From: Fimenecus sp052273845
GTDB lineage: Bacteria > Bacillota > Clostridia > Oscillospirales > Acutalibacteraceae
Length of the DNA: 21,993 bases
NCBI GenBank assembly: GCA_052273845.1
Contig: DAVZHM010000025.1
Location: 1 to 21,993, forward strand
Direction of reading: 5' to 3'
In this document: positions 1 through 8,222 of the stretch, in pieces
How the letters are laid out: every line of letters begins with the position of its first letter
How positions within the stretch are numbered: position 1 is the stretch's first letter
The notes under the pieces: model-generated
The model's database searches: none
Told to the model about the DNA's origin: nothing
Seen by the model: the letters and a program-made list of their open reading frames with translations, nothing else
Translations under genes and position numbers: made by a program

Positions 1-491
1 GACAGCACCCAGTCGGCAAGGTCATAATCGGGATGCGGCTTTTTGCCCACGCCGATTTTGATGCGCGGAAACCGGTCGCTGTTCAAATGATAAATGATGT
101 TTTTAATCCCGTTGTGGCCGCCGTCTGTGCCTTTGCGGCGAATGCGGATTTTGCCGACGTCCAAAGAAACATCGTCAAACAGCACCACAATGCGCTCGGG
201 CGGGATTTTGTAAAACTGTGCCGCGTCACGCACCGCCTCGCCGCTTAAATTCATATAGGTTTGCGGTTTTAGCACAAGGCAACGGTGTCCGCCGATTTCG
301 GCATCGCCCAAAAGAGATTTGAATTTTAATTTTTTTACGGTAAAGTCGTATTTTTCGGCGAGCATATCCACGCACAAAAAGCCCGAATTGTGTCGGGTGA
401 AGGCGTACTTTTTGACGGGATTTCCAAGCCCCACCACGAGAAATTCAGGTGCACCGCCTGACAGTCTTTGCGGATTTCTTTTGAATAACAT
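1..491 (-). CDS. pth: Peptidyl-tRNA hydrolase Pth, C-terminus cut by window edge
   Basis: Pth releases peptides from prematurely dissociated peptidyl-tRNA in the cytoplasm and recycles the tRNA. The visible 163 residues show the family landmarks in order: VVGLGNP with Asn24, RHNSGF with the presumed catalytic His34, KPQTYMNLSG, DDVSLDVG with the catalytic-region Asp, and GTDGGHNGIK. The protein begins about 14 residues earlier than usual for Pth. The ATG at 491 has AGAAGG six bases upstream, so the extension is probably translated. It is the last visible gene of the long leftward operon, 27 bases after glmU. The glmU-pth order is common in Firmicutes. About 25-30 C-terminal residues lie beyond position 1. 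Identity is near certain; only the exact start is debatable. Confidence 0.96.
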   Translation of the reverse strand, partial: MLFKRNPQRLSGGAPEFLVVGLGNPVKKYAFTRHNSGFLCVDMLAEKYDFTVKKLKFKSLLGDAEIGGHRCLVLKPQTYMNLSGEAVRDAAQFYKIPPERIVVLFDDVSLDVGKIRIRRKGTDGGHNGIKNIIYHLNSDRFPRIKIGVGKKPHPDYDLADWVL

Positions 492-518
492 AAATAACCT
501 TCTGTTCGGTTGGATTTG

Positions 519-1901
519 TCAGTTTTGCTTTTCTTTTTTTCGCAGGCACCAATCGATTTTATTCACCTGCCGCGCACGCGCAATGCCCAAAGCATCGGCG
601 GGCACATCTTCGGTAATCGTCGACCCTGCAGCGGTGTACGCGCCCTCCCCGACGGTGACGGGTGCGACCAAATTGGTATTACAGCCGATAAAAGCGTAAT
701 CTTGAATGGTGGTGCGGAATTTCGCCGTGCCCGTGTAATTCACGGTGACGGTGCCGCAGCCGAAATTGACCTTTTTGCCGACGTCGCTGTCGCCCACATA
801 GGTAAGATGCGACACTTTTGTGCCCATATCGATATTGGAATTTTTCACTTCGACAAAGTTGCCGAGATGTACGCTTTCCGCAATAACGGAATTCGGGCGA
901 ATGTGCACAAACGGCCCGATGTTGGCATCGTTTTTCACGGTGGATTGGTAGCATTGGGTGTTGTTGAGCAAAACATTATCCCCTACCACGCTGTTTTCCA
1001 CCAAGGTATTCGGCCCGATTTTGCAGTTTTTGCCGATGGCCACTTTGCCACGCAAAATGGTACCGGGCAAAATTGTGGTATCCATACCAATCACCACATC
1101 GGGCGCGATAATCACGCCGTCAAAGCAGGGAATATCCACACCCGCTTCCAAATGGCGTTCCAACTCGCGCACGCGGGCAATTTCGTTGAGCGCCTGCAAC
1201 TGCGAACGGTCATTTGCGCCGAGCACAACATCTGACGAGAGTGCGTACGATGTATCCGCACGCATACCGTTTTTAAGCATCCACGAAACCGCGTCCACCA
1301 AATTGTATTCCCCGGTTTCGCGCGGGTGCAGCTGTTCGAGTGCCGCGAGCAAAGACTTTGCGCGGAACCAATACGCGCCCGAACTGATTTCATCAATACG
1401 CTTAACCTCACTGCTCGCGTCGCGTTCCTCGACAATCGCCGAAAACGCACCGTCCGAAGACGAACGGACAATTCTGCCGTAGCCGAAAGGCTTATCTACC
1501 CGTGCGGTAATCACGGTTACATCATTTTTTGCATTTCTGTGGTGCACAAGCGCGCTGCGCACGGTGCCTGCGTCCATCAACGGAGAGTCACCGTTCAAAA
1601 TCAGTATATCTCCGTCGCCGCGTGCTTCGATAAACGCTTTCGCCTGCAATACGGCGTGCGCCGTACCCTGCGGCGCAGCCTGTTCATACACTTCGCAACT
1701 GCCTTCCACATACTGCGCGACCATATTTCCGCTGTCGGAAACCACCACAGCAATGTCTTGAATGCCGCTTTTTTGCGCCGCTTCAATCACCCATGAAATC
1801 ATCGGCTTAAACAGCAATTTAAGCATCATATACGGGTAAGCGGATTTCATACGAACACCTGCCCCCGCCGCCAAAACAATCGCACTGCAATCTGTCATCA
1901 T
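519..1901 (-). CDS. glmU: Bifunctional GlmU (GlcNAc-1-P uridyltransferase / GlcN-1-P acetyltransferase)
   Basis: GlmU acetylates glucosamine-1-P and then uridylylates it to UDP-GlcNAc, the precursor of peptidoglycan and other glycans. The 460-residue length is normal. The N-terminal Rossmann-like domain shows LAAGAGVRMKS (10-20), QGTAHA (78-83), NGDSP (103-107), YGRIVR, GEYNLVD and LGANDR. The C-terminal left-handed beta-helix has hexapeptide repeats from about 255. Acetyltransferase residues are intact: Arg335, Lys353, His365 and Tyr368 in SHLTYVG, and Lys394. One oddity is that the nucleotidyltransferase signature GxGTRM...PK reads GAGVRM...PY, so Thr is Val16 and the conserved Lys is Tyr24. 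The start at 1901 is supported by GGAGGG six bases upstream; a second ATG follows directly. It sits 28 bases after the DUF6472-like gene and 27 before pth in the same operon. Confidence 0.95.
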   Translation of the reverse strand: MMTDCSAIVLAAGAGVRMKSAYPYMMLKLLFKPMISWVIEAAQKSGIQDIAVVVSDSGNMVAQYVEGSCEVYEQAAPQGTAHAVLQAKAFIEARGDGDILILNGDSPLMDAGTVRSALVHHRNAKNDVTVITARVDKPFGYGRIVRSSSDGAFSAIVEERDASSEVKRIDEISSGAYWFRAKSLLAALEQLHPRETGEYNLVDAVSWMLKNGMRADTSYALSSDVVLGANDRSQLQALNEIARVRELERHLEAGVDIPCFDGVIIAPDVVIGMDTTILPGTILRGKVAIGKNCKIGPNTLVENSVVGDNVLLNNTQCYQSTVKNDANIGPFVHIRPNSVIAESVHLGNFVEVKNSNIDMGTKVSHLTYVGDSDVGKKVNFGCGTVTVNYTGTAKFRTTIQDYAFIGCNTNLVAPVTVGEGAYTAAGSTITEDVPADALGIARARQVNKIDWCLRKKEKQN

Positions 1902-1929
1902 AAAAAGCCCTCCGTTTCTGTTTTATAGT

Positions 1930-2115
1930 TTAATTTTGTTTTTCCACCACTTTGTATTCATCGTATGGGTTAAAATACGGGCAGTTTTGCGTTTGAAAAC
2001 TTAAAAAATTTATCATTTCGTCTTCGTCCAAATTGATTTCGCAAACATACTGCTCCAATTCATCGTCGTAATCGTAATACGCGCAAAAATCACAGCGCGA
2101 TGCACTTTCTGCCAT
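1930..2115 (-). CDS. Small Cys-containing DUF6472-like protein
   Basis: A 61-residue acidic protein of unknown function, resembling from memory the clostridial DUF6472 family. It has a CxxC pair at Cys8 and Cys11, then Cys25 and Cys45, so four cysteines could bind a metal such as zinc (inference). The body is rich in Asp, Glu and Tyr (for example NLDEDEM), followed by NCPYFNPYDEYKVV. No membrane segment or signal peptide is visible. The ATG at 2115 overlaps the TAA of the upstream FAD enzyme by one base (TAATG). AAGGA lies about 14 bases upstream, inside the preceding gene, which suggests translational coupling. A longer in-frame reading to 2172 is possible but lacks this coupling. It lies between an FAD enzyme and glmU in the long operon. 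Confidence 0.8.
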   Translation of the reverse strand: MAESASRCDFCAYYDYDDELEQYVCEINLDEDEMINFLSFQTQNCPYFNPYDEYKVVEKQN

Positions 2116-3629
2116 TAGACAGCACCGTCCTTTTTCAGTTCGTGATACTGTGCTTCGGCGTTTACCGCCCAAAGCGCGGTTTTATCCGAATCGTTTTCGA
2201 GTATGCAGCGCACAGCCTCAAACGATGTGAGCATAGAGTGGTCCATATTGTTGTACCGATGCTGCCCATTGCGCCCGATGCAAAACAAATTCGGATATTC
2301 GTTTAAGTATGCCCGCACCTGCGGCAAATCATCGTATGTATCAAAATATGCGGGATAGGCTTTTTTGACGCGTTCGCAATGCGCATCCAGCGCTTTCGCC
2401 TCGGAAGAAAGCACCCCGACGGTTTTTAAATCCGCAAGCGCACAATCTGCCCAGGTTTTGTCGGTGCGCACCCAATTTGCATCGCCCTCACGGCAAAAAT
2501 ATTCCGCGCCGATAAACACGGTATCTTTCGGATTTTCGACCATATACGGCGACCAGTTGTTGAAAATCTGCAATCTGCCGAGCCGCACCGCACGTTCCTG
2601 CACATAAATCCAACAATCGGGCGTAAGCGCGCCGTTTTTCCCTGTGATGCGCATATCCTGTTTTTTTACAAGCACACCGACGGTAACGAAATCCCGATAC
2701 GGCAAGCCTGCCGCGATTTTTCGCACCGTTTCGGGCACGGTATTTTGCGGGAAAGAGGCAATTAAATCGCATAGCGGCATAGAGGAAAGCGCATAATCGC
2801 CCGCAAAAGAATTTTGCACGCCGTTTTTTGAAACGGTCAAGCCGGTGACACGCCCGTTTTCGGTTTGCACACCGCAAACGCGTGCGCCAAAGCAAATTTC
2901 GCCGCCGCGCGCGGCAAATTCTTTTGCCGCCGTCGCCCACAACTGACCGGGGCCGTATTTCGGATATTTAAACTGCTCAATAAGCGAGGTTTCCCGACTT
3001 TTTTGCTTGCCGCCGAGGGCATTTTTGAGCACCTCTTTTACCGAAACACCTTTGACGCGCTGTGCACCCCAATCCGCGGAAATTTCCGACGGGTGCCGCC
3101 CCCAAAGTTTTTCGGTATAATCCTCAAAAAACATTTGGTACAAAGGTTTTCCGAAACGGTTGATATAAAAATTTTCAAGCGTGGTTTCGTCTTTTTTGAA
3201 AAGCAGAGCGTGAAGATACCCGCACCCTGCCTGCAAAGTGCGCAATACTCCGAGATTTTGAAAAGTTTTCGGTTTTAAAGTAATTGGGTAATCAAAAAAT
3301 TTGCCACCGTAAAAGATGCGCGAAACCCGTGTGCGCAAAAGCATTTCGTTTTCGCCTTCGGACGCGTTTTCCCCTTGCAACGGCAAAAGGCTTTCCCAAA
3401 ACGCATTGACGCGTTGGCTTTTCGAGAAAAAGCGATGACCGCCCATATCCATACGGTTGCCGTTGACATTGACGGTTTTGGAAATTCCGCCGACGGTTTC
3501 GCTTTCTTCAAATACAGTCACGCAGAAGCGTTCGGGTGCGTTACGCAACAGTTCCAACCCCGCCGTTAAGCCCGCAGGCCCCGCGCCGATAATCAAGACC
3601 CGTTCTTTTTTTGGCGTTTCGTTACTCAA
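2115..3629 (-). CDS. FAD-dependent oxidoreductase, UDP-galactopyranose mutase / protoporphyrinogen oxidase-like
   Basis: A protein of about 504 residues with an N-terminal dinucleotide fold, GAGPAG at 15-20, followed by the FAD-ribose acidic region FEESETVGGIS and the MDMGGHRFFSK segment. Further in are YTEKLWGRHPSEISADW and a C-terminal GRNGQHRYNNMDHSM block that closes the FAD site. These blocks are typical of the COG1232 / UDP-galactopyranose-mutase-like group often found near surface-glycan genes. The actual substrate is unknown. No signal peptide is present, so it is cytoplasmic. The preferred start is TTG at 3629, because its TTGA overlaps the TGA stop of the upstream hydrolase, the usual sign of coupling; GGAG lies 12 bases upstream. 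Another TTG at 3647 would add six residues. The stop overlaps the next gene (TAATG). Confidence 0.85.
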   Translation of the reverse strand: MSNETPKKERVLIIGAGPAGLTAGLELLRNAPERFCVTVFEESETVGGISKTVNVNGNRMDMGGHRFFSKSQRVNAFWESLLPLQGENASEGENEMLLRTRVSRIFYGGKFFDYPITLKPKTFQNLGVLRTLQAGCGYLHALLFKKDETTLENFYINRFGKPLYQMFFEDYTEKLWGRHPSEISADWGAQRVKGVSVKEVLKNALGGKQKSRETSLIEQFKYPKYGPGQLWATAAKEFAARGGEICFGARVCGVQTENGRVTGLTVSKNGVQNSFAGDYALSSMPLCDLIASFPQNTVPETVRKIAAGLPYRDFVTVGVLVKKQDMRITGKNGALTPDCWIYVQERAVRLGRLQIFNNWSPYMVENPKDTVFIGAEYFCREGDANWVRTDKTWADCALADLKTVGVLSSEAKALDAHCERVKKAYPAYFDTYDDLPQVRAYLNEYPNLFCIGRNGQHRYNNMDHSMLTSFEAVRCILENDSDKTALWAVNAEAQYHELKKDGAV

Positions 3630-4234
3630 TTTGCTTTTCCACTCCAAAAAATATAGTCCGAAATCAAAATTGCGCGCGTAAACGCGGCTTCCGCTCCGCC
3701 GATTTTCACAGGCGGCGCGATTAAAAAGTATTCGCCGTTTTTGGCTTCGGTTAAGTTTAAGCCTTCCAACAGCACGACATTTTCATAAAAAAACGCGCGG
3801 TGCACGGCGCCCGTGCTTTGCGGCGGTTCTACCGTTAAGCCATCGGTGCCGACCAATTTGCAACCGTAGTACGCCATTGCTTCGGCGGCGCTTTCGTGCA
3901 CAAATGCACGCCCGCCGGATTTTAACAGCAAGCGTTCCACCCCGCGCGGAAAGGCGTTTTCCACCAACTCGCCCGTGATAATCCCCGGCGAAACTTCCAA
4001 CACGCGGCACGGCCCCACGCAGGTTTCCAAAGGGACAGACGCAATATCCATAGCGCCGTCCAAAAAATGCAGCGGGGCGTCCATATGCGTGCCGTTGTGA
4101 AGCCCCGCATACAGCGCGTTTAAATTGTAATAATCTCCGTTTTCGAGAGCGTTTAAAGGACGCAAGTCCGGCACAGGGTCGCCCTCGTAGACCTCGGCGG
4201 TCAGCAAATCGTTGGAAATATCCAAAATTTTCAT
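3626..4234 (-). CDS. Cyclase-family (arylformamidase-like) metal-dependent hydrolase
   Basis: A 202-residue cytoplasmic protein of the cyclase / kynurenine-formamidase-like superfamily. The diagnostic metal-binding block is HNGTHMDAPLHF, with His46, His50, Asp52 and His56. Later come LLLKSGG, VGTDGLTVEP and the end segment PPVKIGGAEAAFTRAILI, which is also family-typical. Known members hydrolyse N-formylkynurenine or related amides and lactones using Zn or Mn, but the family is diverse and no kynurenine genes are present here, so the substrate is open. The start has an ideal AAGGAGG site about six bases upstream of the ATG at 4234. The gene follows the AsnB-like gene by 51 bases without a visible terminator and overlaps the next gene by four bases. 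Confidence 0.85.
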   Translation of the reverse strand: MKILDISNDLLTAEVYEGDPVPDLRPLNALENGDYYNLNALYAGLHNGTHMDAPLHFLDGAMDIASVPLETCVGPCRVLEVSPGIITGELVENAFPRGVERLLLKSGGRAFVHESAAEAMAYYGCKLVGTDGLTVEPPQSTGAVHRAFFYENVVLLEGLNLTEAKNGEYFLIAPPVKIGGAEAAFTRAILISDYIFWSGKAN

Positions 4235-4285
4235 ATGCGTCCTCCTTTTTATGAAAGCATTTGGGTGTGCAGGACATTCACCGTT

Positions 4286-6130
4286 TTAATTTTCGATGAA
4301 GTATTTTTCATACCACAAAATGAAACAGTAAACCGACCATACTTTTTTCATATTGTGCGCCGCGCCCGACTTGTGGTCTTCCAACAGTTTGAGAATATAG
4401 TCTTGGTTGAAAAATTGCTTTGCAGTATCGCTTTGGAATTTTTCTTTGACCATACCGTAAAACTCGTCACGCTTGAGCCAATCATTGAGCGGCGTTAAAA
4501 AGCCTGTTTTGCGCATTTTCGCGGTTTTTTCGGGCAGTTGTTTTGCCGCCGCGCCGCGTAATGCCAATTTCGTGGTTTCGTTGTTGACGCGGTATTTTGA
4601 CGGGATTTGCAGCGCAAGTTTCAGCATTTCTCGGTCCAAAAACGGCACGCGCAATTCCAAAGAATTCGCCATACTCATACGGTCGGCTTTGACGAGAATA
4701 TCCTGCACAAGCCATGTGCGAATATCCACATACTGCATTTTGGTGATGTCGTCCTCGTTTTTCACTTCGTCAAAATACGGTTTGGTGTAGTAAGACGGGT
4801 CTTTCGACTCGATTTTCACGGCGAGGAGTTTCTCGACATCGCTGTGGTTGAACACATAGTTGTTGCGAATGTAGCGTTCTTCTATGGGGTGACTGCCGCG
4901 CATCAAAAAGCGTTTGCCGTGGAAATTCGGCAGTTTGGATGCAATACGGGAAAGTCCTTTGCGCAAAGACAGAGGCAGTTTCATATACTTCTCAAAATCC
5001 AACGGTTCACGGTAATAGTGATACCCGCCGAATAACTCGTCCGCGCCCTCGCCCGAAAGCACCACTTTGACCTGCTCGCTTGCGAGATTTGCCAAGAAAT
5101 ACAGCGCGATTGCCGACGGATTCGGCAACGGTTCGTCCATATAGTACTGCACCATCGGCGTCACGTTAAAATATTCCTCGGCGGTGATTTTTTTGGTGTA
5201 ATTGCGCACGCCCTCGGTTTTTGCAAATTCCTCGGCGGAGGAAAGTTCGGAGTATTTCTCCTCGGCGTAGCCGACAGAAAAGGTCTTAACATCGTTGCGT
5301 TTTGCCATTTCGTGCACAACATAACTCGAATCCACGCCGCTTGAAAGAAAGCACCCGACTTCGACATCGGCAATGCCGTGCGCCTTGGTGGAGTCTTTGA
5401 ACGTTTCGTCAATCAGCGTTTCCCATTCCGAAAGGGATTTTTCATCGTGAATATCGTACTCGGGCGTGAAATAGCGCGCGGCGGAAAATGCGCCGTTCTG
5501 CCATTCAAAGAAACTGCCGGGTTCCATCTTATACACATTTTTGAACATTGTTTCGGTGTTCGGAATGTATTCAAAGCAAAGGTATTCGGGCAGGCGGTCG
5601 ATGTTCAACTCCTTTTTGAAAAGCGGGTTGGACAAAAACGATTTAATTTCGGAACCGAACAGGAAATTGCCCTCGTTCAAATAATAGAAAAACGGTTTGA
5701 TACCGAAAATATCGCGTGCGCCGAACAGTTTTTTCGCCTGTTTGTCCCAAATCACAAACGCGAACATTCCGCGCAAACGGGGGAGCAAATCTTTGCCCCA
5801 CTGTTCATAGCCGTGCAAAAGCACTTCGGAGTCGGTTTCGGTTTTAAAACTGTGCCCTGCCGCAAGCAGTTCTTCGCGCAACGGCTGATAATTGTAAATC
5901 TCGCCGTTGAATATAAGCACCTTGGTGCCGTCCTCGTTTAAAATCGGCTGACTGCCGCCGTCCAAGTCGATAATGCTCAGGCGGCGAAAGCCCAAAGACA
6001 CATCGCCGTCCACATAGTAATCGTCCTGGTCGGGGCCGCGGTGGACAATTCTGTCCGCCATAGCCTTGATAATTTTCTCATTTTCGGTTGTATTTTCGGT
6101 TTGGTTGACATAACCGACAAATCCGCACAT
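4286..6130 (-). CDS. asnB: Glutamine-dependent asparagine synthetase family protein (AsnB / AsnH-like)
   Basis: A full-length class-II amidotransferase of 614 residues. Cys2 (MCGFVGY) is the N-terminal glutaminase nucleophile. RGPD (31-34), RRLSIID (49-55) and NGEIYNY (75-81) complete the glutaminase site. The synthetase domain has the ATP-binding loop SSGVDSS (263-269) and SGEGADELFGGY (359-370). The family makes asparagine from aspartate, Gln and ATP. Some members instead amidate cell-wall residues: AsnH amidates D-Asp in Lactococcus cross-bridges, and LtsA or AsnB1 amidate diaminopimelate. The context, directly downstream of an Asp racemase and a D-Asp-ligase-type enzyme, makes the cell-wall role plausible but unproven; plain asparagine synthesis remains possible. 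GAGAGG lies eight bases before the ATG. It starts 29 bases after the racemase. Confidence 0.95.
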   Translation of the reverse strand: MCGFVGYVNQTENTTENEKIIKAMADRIVHRGPDQDDYYVDGDVSLGFRRLSIIDLDGGSQPILNEDGTKVLIFNGEIYNYQPLREELLAAGHSFKTETDSEVLLHGYEQWGKDLLPRLRGMFAFVIWDKQAKKLFGARDIFGIKPFFYYLNEGNFLFGSEIKSFLSNPLFKKELNIDRLPEYLCFEYIPNTETMFKNVYKMEPGSFFEWQNGAFSAARYFTPEYDIHDEKSLSEWETLIDETFKDSTKAHGIADVEVGCFLSSGVDSSYVVHEMAKRNDVKTFSVGYAEEKYSELSSAEEFAKTEGVRNYTKKITAEEYFNVTPMVQYYMDEPLPNPSAIALYFLANLASEQVKVVLSGEGADELFGGYHYYREPLDFEKYMKLPLSLRKGLSRIASKLPNFHGKRFLMRGSHPIEERYIRNNYVFNHSDVEKLLAVKIESKDPSYYTKPYFDEVKNEDDITKMQYVDIRTWLVQDILVKADRMSMANSLELRVPFLDREMLKLALQIPSKYRVNNETTKLALRGAAAKQLPEKTAKMRKTGFLTPLNDWLKRDEFYGMVKEKFQSDTAKQFFNQDYILKLLEDHKSGAAHNMKKVWSVYCFILWYEKYFIEN

Positions 6131-6159
6131 AGTCTTAACCTCTCTCAGGTGAAATCTGA

Positions 6160-6879
6160 TTATTCTGCTTCTTTTTTAAGTGCTTTGCCGCAAAGTGAAA
6201 TGCTTTTGCGCGCAAGACATTCCATGGAATCTACAATATCGTGCCGCGACAAATTGAAATCCTTTTTGATGACGGAAAGTTCGGTACAGCCCAAAATGAC
6301 CGCGTCACTACCCGCTTTTTTGAGTTCGCCGACAATGCGCAAAAATTCGCAAATGTCCACGCGTTCGCCCGCCTTAACCTGGTCATAAATGATGTGCATT
6401 AAGGATTTTTGGTCTTCTTCACTCGGCACGCGATAATCCAGCCCATGCTTTTTGATGATGTTTTGATATGCGCCCGAAATCACGGTGCCTTCGGTAGCCA
6501 AAATCCCCAAACATTTGAGATTCGGCACGGTTCTTTCGGCGTAACTGACCGTTTCTTCCAAAATATTGATAATCGGCACAGAAACGCTTTTTTGAATTTC
6601 ATCGAAGAAATAGTGCGCCGTATTGCAGGGAATAACGATGTAATCCGCACCGTCATTTTGCAGTTTCTGCGCGTCCGCAATCATGACAGGCAGTGGATTC
6701 GGCTTGCGGTTATCCAAAATATATTCGGTGCGGTCGGGAATGGATGCGTGATTTAAAATAATCATCGCAATATGTTCCTGGTCGATTTTTGCATCGGTCA
6801 TTTTGATGACCAAATCCGCGAAATAAATCGTCGCCAGCGGCCCGACGCCGCCCAAAACGCCTAAAACCTTTTCTTTCAT
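6160..6879 (-). CDS. Aspartate/glutamate racemase family protein
   Basis: A PLP-independent racemase of 239 residues that interconverts L- and D-Asp (or Glu) with two cysteines. The first lies in IPCNTAHY (Cys85) and the second in LGCTELS (Cys198). The N-terminal GVLGGVGPLAT block and the length match the RacD/YgeA-type family. The first in-frame ATG, at 6891, overlaps the ligase stop (TAATG). The second ATG, at 6879, has GAGG six bases upstream and starts MKEKVLGV, so it is preferred. Pairing with a D-Asp-ligase-like ATP-grasp gene, as in the Enterococcus faecium aspartate racemase and D-Asp ligase pair, suggests that D-aspartate is the product; this is inferred from context. It is cytoplasmic. 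Confidence 0.93.
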   Translation of the reverse strand: MKEKVLGVLGGVGPLATIYFADLVIKMTDAKIDQEHIAMIILNHASIPDRTEYILDNRKPNPLPVMIADAQKLQNDGADYIVIPCNTAHYFFDEIQKSVSVPIINILEETVSYAERTVPNLKCLGILATEGTVISGAYQNIIKKHGLDYRVPSEEDQKSLMHIIYDQVKAGERVDICEFLRIVGELKKAGSDAVILGCTELSVIKKDFNLSRHDIVDSMECLARKSISLCGKALKKEAE

Positions 6880-6890
6880 AAAACGCCTCA

Positions 6891-8102
6891 TTAAAAATAC
6901 TTGTAGAATTTGCGGTATTGGTTCAAAAGCGCCGCGCGTGCATAGAAATTGTGTTTCAAGTTTTTGTCAGCACTGTAAAGCAAGGGATAGGAAACCTTGC
7001 CCGCTTTGAACAGAGATTTTGCCTGTGCTTTCAAATCCTTATCGGACACATATTTCATAATCACGCCTTTCGGCACAACGGTATACAAATTCACATTGTC
7101 CGCCACGGTGTATTCGGGCAGATTGTTGTAAATGTAATCGTCCACAATCCATTTCACGGTGTTAAAGCCGCTGCCCGTGACATAGAAATTGCTGCGCCCC
7201 AAGCGCACGTTGATTTCAAAGAATTTGTATTTGCCGTCGCGGCGGTCATATTTGATATCGAAGTTCGCGAAGCCGACATAGCCGATGTGCTCCAAAAATT
7301 TGGTCGCCGCCGCCACAATTTCGGGATTGACTTCGTTGATAATCGCCACGGGGTTGCCGATTGCGGTGGGGGTATGGTCTTCCAAAAGCGTTCTGCCGAG
7401 CGAAGCGAACCGCACTTTGGAATTTTGGTCGCAATAGAAGGTCAGCACGCGCATATAGGTATCGTCCCCGGGGATTTTATCCTGAATTAAAAATTTATAA
7501 TCATAACTCGATTTTTCCAAATTCCCGAGCATTTCGCGCAAGTCTTGTTCATTGTCAAAACTGAACACTTTCTTTTTTCCGGGGAATTTGGCGTAGTGAT
7601 ACATCGCGCTGTTGGCGGGTTTGGCAATCACGGGGTAGTCAAACGGCAGTTTCAAATCATTTTCTTTGCCGCATTCGTACACATAGGTTTTGGGGTAATC
7701 CAACCCCAATTCCTCGAAAATTTCGTAGAATTTATCTTTCAAAACAATTTTGTTGAGCAAGTCCTCATCAATATAGGGCACGATGTAATAGGGCTTCAAA
7801 ATCTCCTTGCTTTCAATCAGCGCGCGGACATACCAATCTCCGCATCCCAAAACAATCAGTTTCTTTTTGCCCTCGAACTCTTTGCCGACTTCCAAAAGGC
7901 GCTCGACCAAAACCTCTTTCTTTTCGAGCCCCTCGAACACGCGGTTTTCAATAATATCGGAATTGGCAATGTAGCCGCCCTCGGACATACTCAGCACCAA
8001 AGACTTAATATGGTATTCCTCGTGGAAACTGCGCGCCAAGGAATAGGCGGTAATGTCCGCACCCAAAATTACGGGTAAAAATTCTCGTTCTTCAAATTGC
8101 AT
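6891..8102 (-). CDS. ATP-grasp carboxylate-amine ligase, D-aspartate ligase (AslA)-like
   Basis: A 403-residue ATP-grasp enzyme. The N-terminal ILGADITAYSLARSFHEEY pre-grasp segment is followed by the ATP-binding lysine in VIAKPANS (Lys161), LIQDKIPGDD (205-214), LLEDHTPTAIGNPVAI (239-254), FANFDIKYDRRDGKYKFFE and EINVRLGRS with metal-binding Glu296 and Asn298. The layout resembles Lactobacillales carboxylate-amine ligases related to Aslfm/AslA, which join the beta-carboxyl of D-Asp to the epsilon-amine of Lys in the peptidoglycan stem. The acceptor here is not known. It is the first gene of the long leftward operon, 85 bases downstream of the mapped promoter's predicted start site. AGAAGG lies eight bases before the ATG. 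The racemase follows immediately. D-Asp ligation is likely; another carboxylate-amine ligation cannot be excluded. Confidence 0.88.
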   Translation of the reverse strand: MQFEEREFLPVILGADITAYSLARSFHEEYHIKSLVLSMSEGGYIANSDIIENRVFEGLEKKEVLVERLLEVGKEFEGKKKLIVLGCGDWYVRALIESKEILKPYYIVPYIDEDLLNKIVLKDKFYEIFEELGLDYPKTYVYECGKENDLKLPFDYPVIAKPANSAMYHYAKFPGKKKVFSFDNEQDLREMLGNLEKSSYDYKFLIQDKIPGDDTYMRVLTFYCDQNSKVRFASLGRTLLEDHTPTAIGNPVAIINEVNPEIVAAATKFLEHIGYVGFANFDIKYDRRDGKYKFFEINVRLGRSNFYVTGSGFNTVKWIVDDYIYNNLPEYTVADNVNLYTVVPKGVIMKYVSDKDLKAQAKSLFKAGKVSYPLLYSADKNLKHNFYARAALLNQYRKFYKYF

Positions 8103-8193
8103 TTTAACAACCTTCTTTGTGAAAAATCCCGCCGCCGCACTTTTTTCGTACAGCGCGCAAGGGTATACTTACAGAGATAGTATTTATCTTATT

Positions 8194-8222
8194 ATTATAA
8201 GTTATTACCCAATATATGTCAA
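8194..8222 (-). promoter_or_regulatory. Sigma-A promoter of the leftward ligase-to-pth operon
   Basis: On the minus strand TTGACA (8217-8222) and TATAAT (8194-8199) are separated by 17 bp, a perfect match to the housekeeping consensus. The predicted start near 8187 gives a leader of about 85 bases before the ligase ATG. No terminator-like hairpin was seen between this point and position 1, so at least eight genes may share this promoter. The quality of the match suggests strong, largely unregulated expression. Confidence 0.9.

Noticed and set aside
510..1235. A 241-codon plus-strand frame opposite glmU
   Set aside because: It is antisense to intact GlmU, with no ribosome site and a low-complexity translation typical of shadow frames.
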